A stretch of 64,000 nucleotides of DNA from Domibacillus iocasae (GTDB lineage: Bacteria > Bacillota > Bacilli > Bacillales > Domibacillaceae): assembly GCF_001750285.1 (NCBI RefSeq), contig NZ_MAMP01000012.1, positions 248,001-312,000 of the forward strand, in the 5' to 3' direction. This document shows positions 8,586-17,868 of this stretch, one piece after another. A model generated the notes under the pieces. The model was not told where the DNA came from and did no database searches. It saw only the letters and a program-made list of their open reading frames with translations. The position numbers were made by a program, and so were the translations under genes. How positions within the stretch are numbered: the stretch's first letter is position 1; the number at the start of each line of letters is the position of its first letter.

Positions 8586-8950
8586 TGTTTTGACCTCCTT
8601 TTAGATGATAAGATCGTTGACAGTCCGGCCGTTATCAAAAGCCCAATGATTGAACTACCTGCAATCATCAGGAAAAGAGCCAGCCCGTCTGACCGGATTA
8701 AGTCTCCATACGCCATCAAGCCCACTGCGATTGGAATAAAAAAGAACGCTAAATGCTTGTTTAAAAAAGCCGCGCCTGACCCAATAAAGCGGTCCGGTAT
8801 GATCCCTGTTAACAGCAGCAAAAGTAAAATGATCATGCCAAATACACTTGCCGGGATGGGAATGTTCAGGGTAGACACCGTCCAAACCGACAGCTGGTAA
8901 AGAGCAGTTAAGCAGGCAATTTGAATAAAGAAAAGAATCGATTTTTTCAT
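8582..8950 (-). CDS. lrgA: LrgA/CidA-family holin-like protein
   Basis: A 122-residue protein with four hydrophobic helices and the family stretch IPIPASVFGMIILLLLL, then LAFFFIPIAVGLM. It is the small partner of LrgB. The ATG at 8950 lies five bases after the stop of the MaoC-like gene, so translation is probably coupled. CidA-type and LrgA-type proteins are hard to separate by sequence; either label is possible. Confidence 0.88.
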   Translation of the reverse strand: MKKSILFFIQIACLTALYQLSVWTVSTLNIPIPASVFGMIILLLLLLTGIIPDRFIGSGAAFLNKHLAFFFIPIAVGLMAYGDLIRSDGLALFLMIAGSSIIGLLITAGLSTILSSKRRSKQ

Positions 8951-8955
8951 TGTGC

Positions 8956-9309
8956 TTACCGTTTAACCGTAAAGATGCCTTTCATCTTCACTTCACCGGC
9001 TTCATTTTCAATGATTACACTGCCTTTTCCCGCTTCTTCATTTATCCAGCTGCCTTTTATAGCAAGAGGCTCATCAGGGTATGTCATCGCCTGGAATCGG
9101 GCGTCATAAGACGTGAGCGGCTCGGCACACCATTCATCGATCGCCCGGCTGCCGAGCGCCATAACAAGCATGCCGTGTGCAATACAGCCCGGCAGCCCGG
9201 CTTTTATAGCATATTCGGCATCGGTATGAATCGGATTATGATCTCCCGATGCGTGTGCATAGGACTCTATATCTTCTTGTTTGATCGTCCATTGAATCAG
9301 ATTAAACAT
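8956..9309 (-). CDS. MaoC-like hotdog dehydratase/hydratase subunit
   Basis: A 117-residue single hotdog domain with the (R)-specific hydratase signature ASGDHNPIHTD (catalytic Asp and His). Such domains hydrate trans-2-enoyl thioesters or dehydrate (3R)-hydroxyacyl thioesters. It overlaps the upstream FAS1-like hotdog gene by eight bases (9302-9309), and the two together resemble the split HadA/HadB-type heterodimers. The product's thioester carrier (CoA or ACP) is not shown. It lies directly upstream of lrgA. Confidence 0.82.
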   Translation of the reverse strand: MFNLIQWTIKQEDIESYAHASGDHNPIHTDAEYAIKAGLPGCIAHGMLVMALGSRAIDEWCAEPLTSYDARFQAMTYPDEPLAIKGSWINEEAGKGSVIIENEAGEVKMKGIFTVKR

Positions 9310-9697
9310 GGCGGTCTCCTTTCTGCTCGATCAGAACAGAACGGGAAATAATAGTTGTTTCGTTTTCTTTTATGTAGGTTGTTTCAAGCTTTGCGAACGT
9401 CATGTTTTTTTTCGTTGTTTTTCCGGTTATGTAAATAATGGCTTCAATTTGATCCCCAGGGTAAACTGGTTTTATATATTCGTACGATTGGCTGCCATGC
9501 AGTACACAGGCGGGGTCATAATGAAGCAGTTCAGTTAATTTATAAAATGACATACCTCCCTGAAAGTCCATAACTGTCGCAAAGGTTGGCGGGATCTCCC
9601 GGATGGAATCGCTTGCAAAAACAGCTTGTTTAAAAGTATTTACCTCTTTTTCTTCAATTTTGTAAACATACCGGTACAATTCCACTTTCTCTTTCAT
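9302..9697 (-). CDS. FAS1-like hotdog dehydratase subunit (MaoC N-terminal-like)
   Basis: 131 residues from the ATG at 9697, which has AAAGGGTGAG upstream; a longer frame to 9733 lacks a ribosome site. The pattern IPPTFATVMDF, then LHGSQSYEYIKPVYPGDQI, is typical of the non-catalytic or FAS1-like dehydratase half that pairs with a MaoC catalytic subunit. First gene of the operon with the MaoC-like gene, lrgA and lrgB. Its promoter must lie in the short gap downstream of bioB. Confidence 0.78.
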   Translation of the reverse strand: MKEKVELYRYVYKIEEKEVNTFKQAVFASDSIREIPPTFATVMDFQGGMSFYKLTELLHYDPACVLHGSQSYEYIKPVYPGDQIEAIIYITGKTTKKNMTFAKLETTYIKENETTIISRSVLIEQKGDRHV

Positions 9698-9737
9698 TGT
9701 CTCACCCTTTCTTTTGATGATTTTATCATACAATCAA

Positions 9738-9774
9738 CAAAAAAGGACCCCTTGAAAAGAGGCCGTTTTTGTTA
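9738..9774 (-). terminator. Terminator of bioB
   Basis: An imperfect stem with AACAAAAA and TTTTTGTT outer arms and a GG-CCCCTT/AAGAGG-CC core lies at and past the bioB stop codon. Confidence 0.65.
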
Positions 9775-10767
9775 ACAGACAGGTTCCTGTTCGTGTGCAT
9801 GTTCCACGATAAATCCCATGTCTTCAATCATTTTATGATCAGCGGTCGTTTCCTGGCCGGCTGTTGTTAAATAGTTTCCGAGAAAAATCGAATTGGCGGC
9901 ATATAAACCGAGCGGCTGTACCGAACGCAAATTCACTTCCCGTCCGCCGGAAATACGGATTTCTTTTGATGGGTTAATATAACGGAACAAAGCAAGTACT
10001 TTTAAGCAAAAAGAAGGTGTAAGCGGTTTTGCGTGCTCAAGTTTTGTACCAGGAATCGCATGTAAAAAATTAACCGGGATCGAATCAGCATCCAGTTCAC
10101 GCAGGCTGAAGGCCATATTGACAATATCTCCATTTGTTTCGCCCATTCCGATGATGACACCTGAACACGGCGACATGCCGCTTTCTTTGACGCGCCCGAC
10201 CGTTTCAGTCCGGTCATCGTATGTATGTGTTGTTGTAATTTCACTATGGTGCTCTTTTGACGTATTAATATTATGGTTATACCGGTCCACCCCGGCTTCC
10301 TTCAGCTGCGCTGCTTGTTCCGGCTTTAAGATGCCAAGACACGCACAAATGCGCATTTGGTATTTTTCTTTAATTTCTTTTACGGCCCCTGTGACTGTTT
10401 CAATTTCTTTTTTAGACGGACCTCTTCCGCTTGCGACGATACAATATGTATTGGCACCAAGTGAATGTGCTTTTTCCGCACCCGCCACGATTTGTTCCCG
10501 GTCCATCATCCGATATTTTTCGATTGGGGCGCTTGATTTTGATGATTGTGAGCAATAGCCGCAATCTTCAGGGCATAGCCCTGATTTTGTGTTGATGATC
10601 ATATTAAGCTTCACTTTTTTTCCGTAATAATGGCGGCGGATTTGAAAAGCGCCATCGAGCAGCTTTAGCAAATCGTCCTCCGGGCATTCTAGTATCTGGA
10701 TGGCTTCCGCTTCAGATAGTTTGTATCCATTTAAAACCTGCCCGGCTAATTGAGTCCATGTTGACAT
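9772..10767 (-). CDS. bioB: Biotin synthase
   Basis: A 331-residue radical-SAM enzyme that inserts sulfur into dethiobiotin. The 4Fe-4S SAM cluster motif CPEDCGYC is at about residues 65-72, and later conserved segments YNHNINTSKEHH, GGREVNLRS and ANSIFLGNYLTT are present. The ATG at 10767 has a GGAGAGATGA site. It stands alone, away from other bio genes, in its own transcription unit with a BirA operator upstream and a terminator downstream. Regulation by biotin is expected, in parallel with bioY-yhfTS in this window. Confidence 0.96.
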   Translation of the reverse strand: MSTWTQLAGQVLNGYKLSEAEAIQILECPEDDLLKLLDGAFQIRRHYYGKKVKLNMIINTKSGLCPEDCGYCSQSSKSSAPIEKYRMMDREQIVAGAEKAHSLGANTYCIVASGRGPSKKEIETVTGAVKEIKEKYQMRICACLGILKPEQAAQLKEAGVDRYNHNINTSKEHHSEITTTHTYDDRTETVGRVKESGMSPCSGVIIGMGETNGDIVNMAFSLRELDADSIPVNFLHAIPGTKLEHAKPLTPSFCLKVLALFRYINPSKEIRISGGREVNLRSVQPLGLYAANSIFLGNYLTTAGQETTADHKMIEDMGFIVEHAHEQEPVC

Positions 10768-10811
10768 AGGTCATCTCTCCTTTTTTCCAGATTAAAGGGT
10801 AATCAATTCTT

Positions 10812-10842
10812 TTGTCAACTTATTTTTTGTTTAAGTTAACAA
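10812..10842. promoter_or_regulatory. BirA operator of bioB
   Basis: TTGTCAAC (10812-10819) and GTTAACAA (10835-10842) are separated by 15 bases. The half sites are identical to those upstream of bioY, and they lie 45-75 bases upstream of the bioB start. Confidence 0.87.
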
Positions 10843-10910
10843 TAATCCTCTCGTGCATTCGTTGTTTTCAAAGAAAAAAAGGAGTATACTTTTTGTGTCT
10901 AAAGGAACTA

Positions 10911-10924
10911 GCCTGCTAGCAGGC
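10911..10924 (+). other. Perfect palindrome in the yidC leader
   Basis: GCCTGCTAGCAGGC immediately precedes the GGAGGAA ribosome site of yidC. It could fold next to the ribosome site or act as an operator. A TATACT -10-like box lies about 30 bases upstream, so the leader is short. Confidence 0.5.
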
Positions 10925-10937
10925 GCAGGAGGAACGA

Positions 10938-11702
10938 ATGTTGAAAAAACAATTATTACTGGCGCTCACTTTATTATCCACAGTCTTGCTTTCTGGCTGT
11001 CAGAGCGCCGAAACAGAAGGTCATTTTTTTCATGATTATTTGGTGAATCCATTTGTTGAACTCATTCACTGGCTTGGGGAAATGCTTGGCAGCTATGGTC
11101 TTGCGATCATTGTGATTACGATTGCTGTCCGTCTTATTCTAATGCCCCTTATGCTTAATTCCATGAAAAAGCAGGCTGTCATGCGTCAGAAAATGGACGT
11201 TGTCAAGCCGCAGATGACGGATATTCAAGTCCGGTTAAAAGCGGCGAAAAATCCGGAAGAGCAGCGGAAGATTCAAATGGAAATGATGAGTCTTTACAAA
11301 GAAAACGGCATTAACCCAATGGCGATGGGCTGTCTGCCGATGCTTCTGCAAATGCCGGTCTGGATGGGGCTTTATTATGCCATTACTATTTCAGAAGATA
11401 TAAAAACGCACGAATTTTTATGGTTCCAGCTTGGTCAGCCTGATATCGCGATGGCCATCATTGCCGGCATTATGTACTACGTTCAATTTAAGCTGTCGAT
11501 GCAGACGATGCCGCTGGAACAGCAGCAGCAAATGAAATTTGTCGGCCTGCTGTCGCCATTGATGATTTTGATTTTCTCCTTTAATGCACCGGCTGCTTTG
11601 CCAATCTACTGGAGTGTCAGCGGACTCATTTTAATTTTTCAATCGTGGATCGGTCGCAAATATTATCAGAATCACCCGCCTGTCGAAGAAACGGTGAAGT
11701 GA
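10938..11702 (+). CDS. yidC: Membrane protein insertase YidC (lipoprotein, YidC2/YqjG type)
   Basis: A 254-residue OxaA/YidC-family insertase with a lipoprotein signal peptide (lipobox LLSGC, lipidated Cys about residue 21) and five membrane helices. The conserved core Arg is in IAVRLILMPLM, the cytoplasmic coiled hairpin follows, and GCLPMLLQMPVWMGLYYAI is the second helix. It inserts membrane proteins with or without Sec. B. subtilis has two paralogues (SpoIIIJ, YqjG); which one this matches is uncertain. I see no MifM-like sensor ORF in the short upstream region. A GGAGGAACG ribosome site fixes the start. Confidence 0.9.
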   Translation: MLKKQLLLALTLLSTVLLSGCQSAETEGHFFHDYLVNPFVELIHWLGEMLGSYGLAIIVITIAVRLILMPLMLNSMKKQAVMRQKMDVVKPQMTDIQVRLKAAKNPEEQRKIQMEMMSLYKENGINPMAMGCLPMLLQMPVWMGLYYAITISEDIKTHEFLWFQLGQPDIAMAIIAGIMYYVQFKLSMQTMPLEQQQQMKFVGLLSPLMILIFSFNAPAALPIYWSVSGLILIFQSWIGRKYYQNHPPVEETVK

Positions 11703-11708
11703 TTTATT

Positions 11709-11734
11709 CCCCTTTTTTTAAAAAGGGGTTTTTT
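11709..11734 (+). terminator. Terminator of yidC
   Basis: CCCC-T7-AAAAA-GGGG hairpin followed by a T-run, seven bases after the yidC stop. Confidence 0.8.
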
Positions 11735-11849
11735 AACAGAAAAAACGTAAACACTGTAAAATATGAAACTTTTTTGCCTGCTTGTCCGTATAAAAGAATA
11801 TAATACGCTCAAAATGCAGAGCGAAATGATAAAATGGAGTGGATGAACA

Positions 11850-12539
11850 ATGCGATATTCTTTCTACTGGTTTCGCCGCCTTGCTGTTTCATTCGGAGTA
11901 GCACTTCTGGCAGTCACACTGTTTGACGGATTTTTGGCGTATGGGGTGTTTGCAGCTGTTTTTGCAGGGACATTCATGCTGTACACTAATTTCAGCAACA
12001 GACGGATCCAGAAAAAACACGGGTTAAATCGAAAAGAATATTACTATATACTGGATCAGCTGAAAGAAGCGAAAATGAAGCTGTCCCGGTTGCAGAATTT
12101 GTTTTTAAAAGTGCGAAGCCTGCGCTCACTAAAGCAGATGATTGAGCTGAACAGCCTTGTGAAGCGGATTTACTCTGTTGTAAAAAAAGAGCCTAAGCGC
12201 TTTTATGAGATTGAACCTTTTTTCTACTCGCACCTTGACTCAGTCGTGGAACTTGCTGAAAAATCGGCTCTTCTCTCAAGCAAAAAAGTAAAAGATCCAA
12301 ACATGAAAAAATCACTGCTGGAAACGACCGAAACACTCGGCGATCTCTCGCAGACACTTGAAGCCGACTTGCGGCAGGTGCTCGCCCGTGATATTGAGCA
12401 TTTAACGATTGAACTTGATGTTGCCAAGCAGCACACGAACCGTAAAAAACAACTCATTGAACCTGCCCAGGAAGGAGAAAAACAAGATGAACAACGAATT
12501 ACAGCCCCAACAGGCACCCGTTACGGGCGCAAAAAATGA
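11850..12539 (+). CDS. xpaC: XpaC-family protein
   Basis: A 229-residue protein with two N-terminal hydrophobic segments (about residues 10-45) and a long helical, charged C-terminal region. It matches XpaC of Bacillus, a family named for 5-bromo-4-chloroindolyl phosphate hydrolysis; a true hydrolase activity is doubtful. The gene order xpaC then telA (yaaN) is the same as in B. subtilis. Its last 53 bases overlap the telA gene in another frame. Function is probably tied to TelA, in the cell envelope or toxic-anion stress; that is inference. Confidence 0.82.
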   Translation: MRYSFYWFRRLAVSFGVALLAVTLFDGFLAYGVFAAVFAGTFMLYTNFSNRRIQKKHGLNRKEYYYILDQLKEAKMKLSRLQNLFLKVRSLRSLKQMIELNSLVKRIYSVVKKEPKRFYEIEPFFYSHLDSVVELAEKSALLSSKKVKDPNMKKSLLETTETLGDLSQTLEADLRQVLARDIEHLTIELDVAKQHTNRKKQLIEPAQEGEKQDEQRITAPTGTRYGRKK

Positions 12540-13671
12540 TGATTTATTAGATGATTTGCTTTCCAATCCATTTGGGGACATGCCTTCCGCACCAAGTGCG
12601 GCTGCGACACCGTCCGCCCAGTCGAAGCGGCTTGTCGACGCGCTTCCAGCTGAACACCGGCAAAAAGCAGAGCAAATAGCTGCTCAAATCGACGCCGGCA
12701 ACCAGCAGGCGGTTTTTTCATTCGGAACGGCCGCGCAGACCAAGCTGTCTGATTTCTCTCATCATATGCTTGATCATGTCCAGCGCAAGGACATTGGACC
12801 AATTGGTGATATTTTAAATGATTTAATGAAAAATTTAAAAAATGTGGACCCGGATGAATTACGCGATGAAAAGCGAAATATGTTTTCGCGCATGTTTGGC
12901 AAAGTATCCGATTCCGTTCAGGAAGTCATGACACGTTACCAGAAAGTCGGCGCACAAATTGACCGGATTGGTGTAAAGCTTGAACATTCAAAACGTGGCC
13001 TTGTCGAAGATATCCGGATGCTTGAACAATTATATGAAAAAAACAAAGAATATTTCCTGGCACTGAATATTTACATTGCGGCCGGTGAATTAAAGCTTGA
13101 AGAAATTGAAACGAAGACCATTCCTGAGCTGCGCCAAAAAGCGGAGCGGACCGGTGATCAAATGGATTTCCAGGATGTCAACGATATGATCGCATTCGCC
13201 GACCGACTTGAAAAACGGCTGCATGATTTAAAACTAAGCCGCCAGATTACCATTCAAAGCGCTCCGCAAATCCGCTTAATTCAAAATACAAACCAGGCGC
13301 TTGCTGAAAAAATCCAGTCATCGATTTTAACAGCAGTCCCGCTTTGGAAAAATCAAATTGCGATTGCTTTAACGCTTGTACGCCAGCAAAAAGCGGTGAA
13401 GGCTCAAAAAGAAGTGTCAAAAACGACCAATGACCTCCTATTAAAAAATTCAGAAATGCTGAAGGTCAACTCCATTGAAACTGCCCGAGAAAACGAGCGT
13501 GGGCTTGTGGATATTGATACGTTAAAGAAAACGCAGGAAAACTTAATTACAACGCTCGAAGAAACGATCCGCATCCAGCAGGATGGCCGAGTCAAACGAA
13601 AAGCAGCCGAAGAAGAATTGATTGTGATGGAAGACGATTTAAAACAACGGCTTTTGCGCTTAAAACAATAA
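12487..13671 (+). CDS. telA: TelA/YaaN toxic-anion-resistance family protein
   Basis: 394 residues from the ATG at 12487, chosen because AAGGAGAAAAACAAG lies directly upstream; this start is inside the end of xpaC. The protein is almost entirely helical with an acidic, Pro/Ala-rich N-terminus ([14 protein letters not shown]). The TelA family block around [20 protein letters not shown] and the conserved [17 protein letters not shown] stretch identify it. Homologues are linked to tellurite and other toxic anion or cell-envelope stress resistance, with unknown mechanism. It is soluble and co-expressed with membrane-bound XpaC. Confidence 0.88.
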   Translation: MNNELQPQQAPVTGAKNDDLLDDLLSNPFGDMPSAPSAAATPSAQSKRLVDALPAEHRQKAEQIAAQIDAGNQQAVFSFGTAAQTKLSDFSHHMLDHVQRKDIGPIGDILNDLMKNLKNVDPDELRDEKRNMFSRMFGKVSDSVQEVMTRYQKVGAQIDRIGVKLEHSKRGLVEDIRMLEQLYEKNKEYFLALNIYIAAGELKLEEIETKTIPELRQKAERTGDQMDFQDVNDMIAFADRLEKRLHDLKLSRQITIQSAPQIRLIQNTNQALAEKIQSSILTAVPLWKNQIAIALTLVRQQKAVKAQKEVSKTTNDLLLKNSEMLKVNSIETARENERGLVDIDTLKKTQENLITTLEETIRIQQDGRVKRKAAEEELIVMEDDLKQRLLRLKQ

Positions 13672-13719
13672 ACATAAAAAACGGGCTGTTCCGAAATGGA
13701 ACAGCCCGTTTTTTATGTT
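13671..13719. terminator. Bidirectional terminator between telA and brnQ
   Basis: A 22-base perfect inverted repeat (13671-13692 and 13698-13719) has a CGGGCTGTTCC core and A/T-rich ends. It overlaps both stop codons of the convergent genes. Confidence 0.93.
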
Positions 13720-14996
13720 GCTTTTATCAATCTTCCAATCAAAGCTCCTGCCGCAGCCGGGACAATCCAGCCAAGACCACTTTCAAAAAACGGCACCCAG
13801 CCAATCCAATGGGCAAATGCTTCTGTTTCCAGCCCTAGTGCCACAGCGCCGCCATGCAAGCTGTATACAGTCGTCAGCAGCACCGCCCCGATGTACATGG
13901 GACGGGACTGCCCAATAAGCGGCTGCAGCAAAGACAACATAATGAGCACAATCGCAAAAGGATACAGCATCACCAATACTGGCACCGAAAACGAAATAAT
14001 CATTGTTAAACCCAGATTGGCAATGAGCAAGCTAATCAGAGTAAATAGGAGTACATACTTTTTATAGGAAAGTTTCGGCCATTTTTCTTCAAAGAACTGC
14101 GCACAAGCCGATGTCAGCCCAATACAAGTCGTTAAGCAAGCCAGCGCCACGATGACGCCGAGCAGCATATTACCGAATGAGCCAAATAGGGCGGCGGACG
14201 CAGCAGTTAAAATAGAGGCCCCATTTTCAAATTGATCGGCGCCTGGCATATGAACACCAATCCAGCCGATAGCCACATACACGATGGCAAGCCCTGCTGC
14301 TGCGATTAGTCCGGCCGTGGCAGTATAGCGCACAATTTGGGCCTGATTTGTAATGCCTTTGTTGCGCAGCGATGTGATAACGACAATGCCGAATGCAAGT
14401 GCCGCAATCGTATCCATCGTTAAATACCCTTCAATAAAGCCCGCTGTAAACGACGCATCTGCATATTTGACCGCTGGCTCTCCTGCCGGTGCATCAAACT
14501 GAAAAAATGCGACGATACAAAGTGCAGCAATCGCCAATAGCAGCACCGGGGTTAAAAACTGACCGACCGTATCCACAAGCTTTGATGGATTCAAGCTCAG
14601 TACGTATACAATGGCAAAAAAGAGAGCCGTAAACAAAAATAAGTGAATTGCCGAAGTACCGTTAAAAAACGGCGCAACACCCATTTCATAAGCCACACTC
14701 GCGCCGCGCGGAATGCCGAAAAAGGGCCCGATGGCCAAATAAATAAGCAAGGCAAATCCGAGGCCGAACAAGGGATGTACCCGGCTGCCAATCGACGTAA
14801 TCCCGTCTTTAGATAATGCAATGGCAAGCACAGCCAAAAACGGGAGGCTGACACCAGTTATAACAAATCCGGTAATAGCGGGCAGAAAATCTTTCCCCGC
14901 CTCCATGCCAAGATAGGGCGGGAAAATCAAATTTCCGGCGCCAAAAAAAAGAGCAAATAACATTAGCCCGATGAGAACAATATCGGTTTTTTTCAA
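13713..14996 (-). CDS. brnQ: Branched-chain amino acid:cation symporter (BrnQ/BraB, LIVCS family)
   Basis: A 427-residue, twelve-helix carrier that imports Leu, Ile and Val with Na+ or H+. The diagnostic N-terminal sequence ALFFGAGNLIFPPYLG is present, followed by helices typical of the LIVCS family. The start is a TTG at 14996 with GAAAGGACG upstream. It lies just after yojO on the same strand with only 15 bases between, so transcription may continue from yojNO, but the functional link is not obvious. Confidence 0.92.
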   Translation of the reverse strand: MKKTDIVLIGLMLFALFFGAGNLIFPPYLGMEAGKDFLPAITGFVITGVSLPFLAVLAIALSKDGITSIGSRVHPLFGLGFALLIYLAIGPFFGIPRGASVAYEMGVAPFFNGTSAIHLFLFTALFFAIVYVLSLNPSKLVDTVGQFLTPVLLLAIAALCIVAFFQFDAPAGEPAVKYADASFTAGFIEGYLTMDTIAALAFGIVVITSLRNKGITNQAQIVRYTATAGLIAAAGLAIVYVAIGWIGVHMPGADQFENGASILTAASAALFGSFGNMLLGVIVALACLTTCIGLTSACAQFFEEKWPKLSYKKYVLLFTLISLLIANLGLTMIISFSVPVLVMLYPFAIVLIMLSLLQPLIGQSRPMYIGAVLLTTVYSLHGGAVALGLETEAFAHWIGWVPFFESGLGWIVPAAAGALIGRLIKAT

Positions 14997-15011
14997 GGTG
15001 AAACGTCCTTT

Positions 15012-16901
15012 CTAAATGCTGTCAAACAGTAATTTTTTTAAGATTGGCGTCAAAACGTGCGGGAGTTCAGATACATCCGGCGCCATAATAGAGCCATGCC
15101 CGTAAATGGTTTTCATCGTCTGCTGGCGTGCTTCATCAAGCGCTTCATCTCCAATAAACAGGTTAAACACTGTCATGCCTTTTTTGCGCGCTGCCATTAC
15201 CGCTTCATGGGTGTCGAGTACACCGTTTTTATCATAATCGGCGGCGGATGGCTCTCCATCAGAAAAGACGATCAGGAATTTTCGCTCTTCACTGCGGCGC
15301 TCCATTTTTTCAATCGCCAGGCGAAGCGCAAATCCGTCGCGATTGTCTTCCTCCGGCCGAAGCTGCATAATCGCGTATCCTGCTTCCTTCTGATGTGATG
15401 TATGAAATGGCACAGCCGTTAAAAAATGATTTGGCTTTATGTCTTTGGAAAGAGATGACGTATCTTCCCAAAAGCCAGTAATCTCATGTGGCACGCGAAG
15501 CGAAGCAAGTGTTTCATGAAACAGTACCGCACTTTTTTTCACGTCGTCCATTTTATCATACATAGACGCAGAACTATCAATTAATAAGTAAAAAGCTGCG
15601 TTAATTTCACGAGACGGCTCCTGCTTTTTGTAAAAAAGGCGCGGATTGTCATCCGTAAAGTACCGTGTCAGCTTTCGTCCGAGACGGCCGGTTAATAAAT
15701 CCGTCCGCGGACTTGTTTTTTTCTTTTCAATGGATTTTTCAATCATGCGTTTTAATGTATGGACAACCGGTGCTGTTTCATCTTTTAACAGACGATACTG
15801 TTCCTGCTCATCATCAGTTGGGCGATGAGGCTTTTCCTGAATGACTTTCGCACCAATATTTTCTTGCCCATAACGAGTTTCGTCTGCTTTTGATTCCGCA
15901 TCCCGCCGTTCAGCCAGCAAACGGCTGTACTGCTCACGTGATGATTTTTTTGATTTTCCCTGCACCGAAGCAAGCGCTGCATCGCCTTCGTCTCCTTCAC
16001 GGGCAGTATTCCCTATCATTGGCGTTTTGGCCCCTTGATCAAGATCAAACTGCATGAATGTGCCGCGCGTTTCTTCGGATTCACGATGCCAGGTAGAAAA
16101 CTGCTCATCAAATTGTTCATGTTCGTCTTCTTCCTGCTCATCATCGTTTGCAAGCGGATCTTGTCGTCTGCCGGGATCCACTGCGGCTTCTTCTTCGATC
16201 GGCACCTGCCGGTAATCCGGCAAATGACTATACGTATTCACCATTTCCCGCACGTCTAATTCTTCGAGCACGTCTGCTATATCCGTTACAATTTTCACGA
16301 CATCTTTTGTTGTACGCGCATCAAATAACGCTCTCGCCGTTCGGTCGATAAATGGAACTGCCCCGTCAATACCAGGATGAATGTCGGGCCAATCAAAAGG
16401 AGCATCTGCCTGCCAAAGGACAAATAGAGCATTGTAAACTGCATCGGTAAAAAATCCTTTGGAGCGGTTAACCAATAGCTGCCCTTCATGATAGCGCCTC
16501 ATCACCTGCCTGCGAATGCGAAACGCTTTTTTCGTTCCAGGACGCAATTGAACACAAAGCGGCTCAAGCCGGATATCTTCTGCTACGGCAAGCAGTTGCC
16601 TGGAAAATCCATCCTTATAGCGTTGCATAAACGATTGGATCGCTTCCTCATCTGTCCACCGAGCTGTTCCAAGCACGCGCAAATAAATATCTGTTTTCAT
16701 TCCGGCTACTTCTTCCTGACGCGAGCGGTGATGCCAAAAATGACTGACATATAAAACCGCCGGTTCTTCTTGAAAGTAAGCAAGCGGTCCAAATTCCACT
16801 TTTAAATCAGTTTTCTGAGACAATGCGGCCGCGAGATCAGACAGTTCCATCCAAAAAGCAGAGTTGACCGTTTCATCATTAAACTGAATGAACCGTTCCA
16901 C
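15012..16901 (-). CDS. yojO: VWA-domain protein, NorD/CobT-like (YojO)
   Basis: A 629-residue protein with a C-terminal von Willebrand A domain. The metal-site motif is LLIDSSASM (DxSxS), followed by a Thr/Asp-containing FSDGEPSAADYD segment. The middle is long, acidic and probably disordered (EEDEHEQFDEQ). It resembles YojO of B. subtilis and the NorD/CobT partner proteins. Such VWA proteins work with a MoxR-class AAA+ ATPase to remodel or load metal into a target enzyme, and that ATPase is the adjacent yojN. The GTG start at 16901 is one base after the yojN stop, so translation is coupled. The target enzyme is unknown. Confidence 0.85.
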   Translation of the reverse strand: MERFIQFNDETVNSAFWMELSDLAAALSQKTDLKVEFGPLAYFQEEPAVLYVSHFWHHRSRQEEVAGMKTDIYLRVLGTARWTDEEAIQSFMQRYKDGFSRQLLAVAEDIRLEPLCVQLRPGTKKAFRIRRQVMRRYHEGQLLVNRSKGFFTDAVYNALFVLWQADAPFDWPDIHPGIDGAVPFIDRTARALFDARTTKDVVKIVTDIADVLEELDVREMVNTYSHLPDYRQVPIEEEAAVDPGRRQDPLANDDEQEEDEHEQFDEQFSTWHRESEETRGTFMQFDLDQGAKTPMIGNTAREGDEGDAALASVQGKSKKSSREQYSRLLAERRDAESKADETRYGQENIGAKVIQEKPHRPTDDEQEQYRLLKDETAPVVHTLKRMIEKSIEKKKTSPRTDLLTGRLGRKLTRYFTDDNPRLFYKKQEPSREINAAFYLLIDSSASMYDKMDDVKKSAVLFHETLASLRVPHEITGFWEDTSSLSKDIKPNHFLTAVPFHTSHQKEAGYAIMQLRPEEDNRDGFALRLAIEKMERRSEERKFLIVFSDGEPSAADYDKNGVLDTHEAVMAARKKGMTVFNLFIGDEALDEARQQTMKTIYGHGSIMAPDVSELPHVLTPILKKLLFDSI

Positions 16902-16902
16902 G

Positions 16903-17772
16903 TTACGCGAACCACGTTTCCGCCGTGTTTAATACAGCGGCTTTTTCGCGCTCATCATCAAGCTTGCCGGCAATGGCACTTTCAATCGCACGCAGCGGCG
17001 GGATATACAGCGCCAGATCACATGCATCAACAAGGGCGCGGATGGATGAGGCTTCTTCCGGCAGACGGCCGCTTTCTACAAGGGTTGTTAAGTCGCGTGA
17101 TAATGAAACAAATTGGCGGAGCAGCGTTCCATCTTGTAAAATAGACTGCTGCTTCAATACTTCAAACAAGACATCCCCTGAAATGTACGGAATGTCAAAA
17201 ATAATAAACCGATTCTTGAGTGCTTCATTCATGGGAGCGGTGCCCGCATACCCTTCATTGACAGCAGCGATCACGCTAAATGTCGGCTGAGCTTGAACGA
17301 CTTCTCCCGTAAAGGGGTTGGTAATTTGGCGGCGATAGTCCAGTACGCCATTTAAAATCGGCAGCGTTTCCGGTTTTGCCATATTAATTTCATCAATATA
17401 TAATAAGTGGCCGTTCTTCATTGCTTGAATGACCGGCCCTTCAACGAAGTCAATATGTGTTTTTCCATCCGTTTCGACAATCGTTTTAAAGCCGAGCATC
17501 GCTTCTGCATCGAGGTCAACAGAGCAGTTGATGCTGTGAACCGGCTGGCCAAAGTAGGCAGCGAGCGATTCAGACAATTTTGTTTTTCCAGAGCCAGTCG
17601 GACCTTTCAACAAAATGTTTTTGCCGAGCGCGAGCGAAATGACCGTGTCTGTCACTAAATCTTTATTTTGGGCAATATATGCAGTTGCTTTCACACCATC
17701 ATATTGTGAAAATTGCGCTTTTCGTTTTTCTACAATGGAATGAATTTGTTCTGGCAGTGCTGTAATGTTCAA
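16903..17772 (-). CDS. yojN: MoxR-family AAA+ ATPase, NorQ/CobS-like (YojN)
   Basis: A 289-residue AAA+ ATPase with Walker A GPTGSGKT, Walker B LLYIDEINMA and a sensor region VIAAVNEGYAGT. The TTG at 17772 is taken as start because AAAGGAAG lies six bases upstream; a TTG at 17790 is inside a poorer context. It pairs with the VWA protein YojO. In known systems (NorQ-NorD, CobS-CobT) such pairs activate a metalloenzyme, but the partner is not in this window. Confidence 0.88.
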   Translation of the reverse strand: MNITALPEQIHSIVEKRKAQFSQYDGVKATAYIAQNKDLVTDTVISLALGKNILLKGPTGSGKTKLSESLAAYFGQPVHSINCSVDLDAEAMLGFKTIVETDGKTHIDFVEGPVIQAMKNGHLLYIDEINMAKPETLPILNGVLDYRRQITNPFTGEVVQAQPTFSVIAAVNEGYAGTAPMNEALKNRFIIFDIPYISGDVLFEVLKQQSILQDGTLLRQFVSLSRDLTTLVESGRLPEEASSIRALVDACDLALYIPPLRAIESAIAGKLDDEREKAAVLNTAETWFA

Positions 17773-17834
17773 AAAAATCTTCCTTTCCAATCACTTTTGC
17801 ACATTTCATCATACACCTGTAAAGGTATACAACG

Positions 17835-17864
17835 CAAAAAAAGCGGGCTGATTTACCCGCTTTT
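17835..17864 (-). terminator. Terminator of rok
   Basis: AAAAGCGGG-ctgattta-CCCGCTTTT, with the A-run on the plus strand giving a U-run in the minus transcript; it follows the rok stop by a few bases. Confidence 0.85.
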
Positions 17865-17868
17865 CTGC

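Noticed and set aside
10853-11035. Upstream ORF of yidC as a MifM-like sensor peptide
   Set aside because: The 60-residue frame overlaps yidC, lacks a ribosome site and a membrane/arrest pattern; the real promoter gives a leader too short for a MifM gene.
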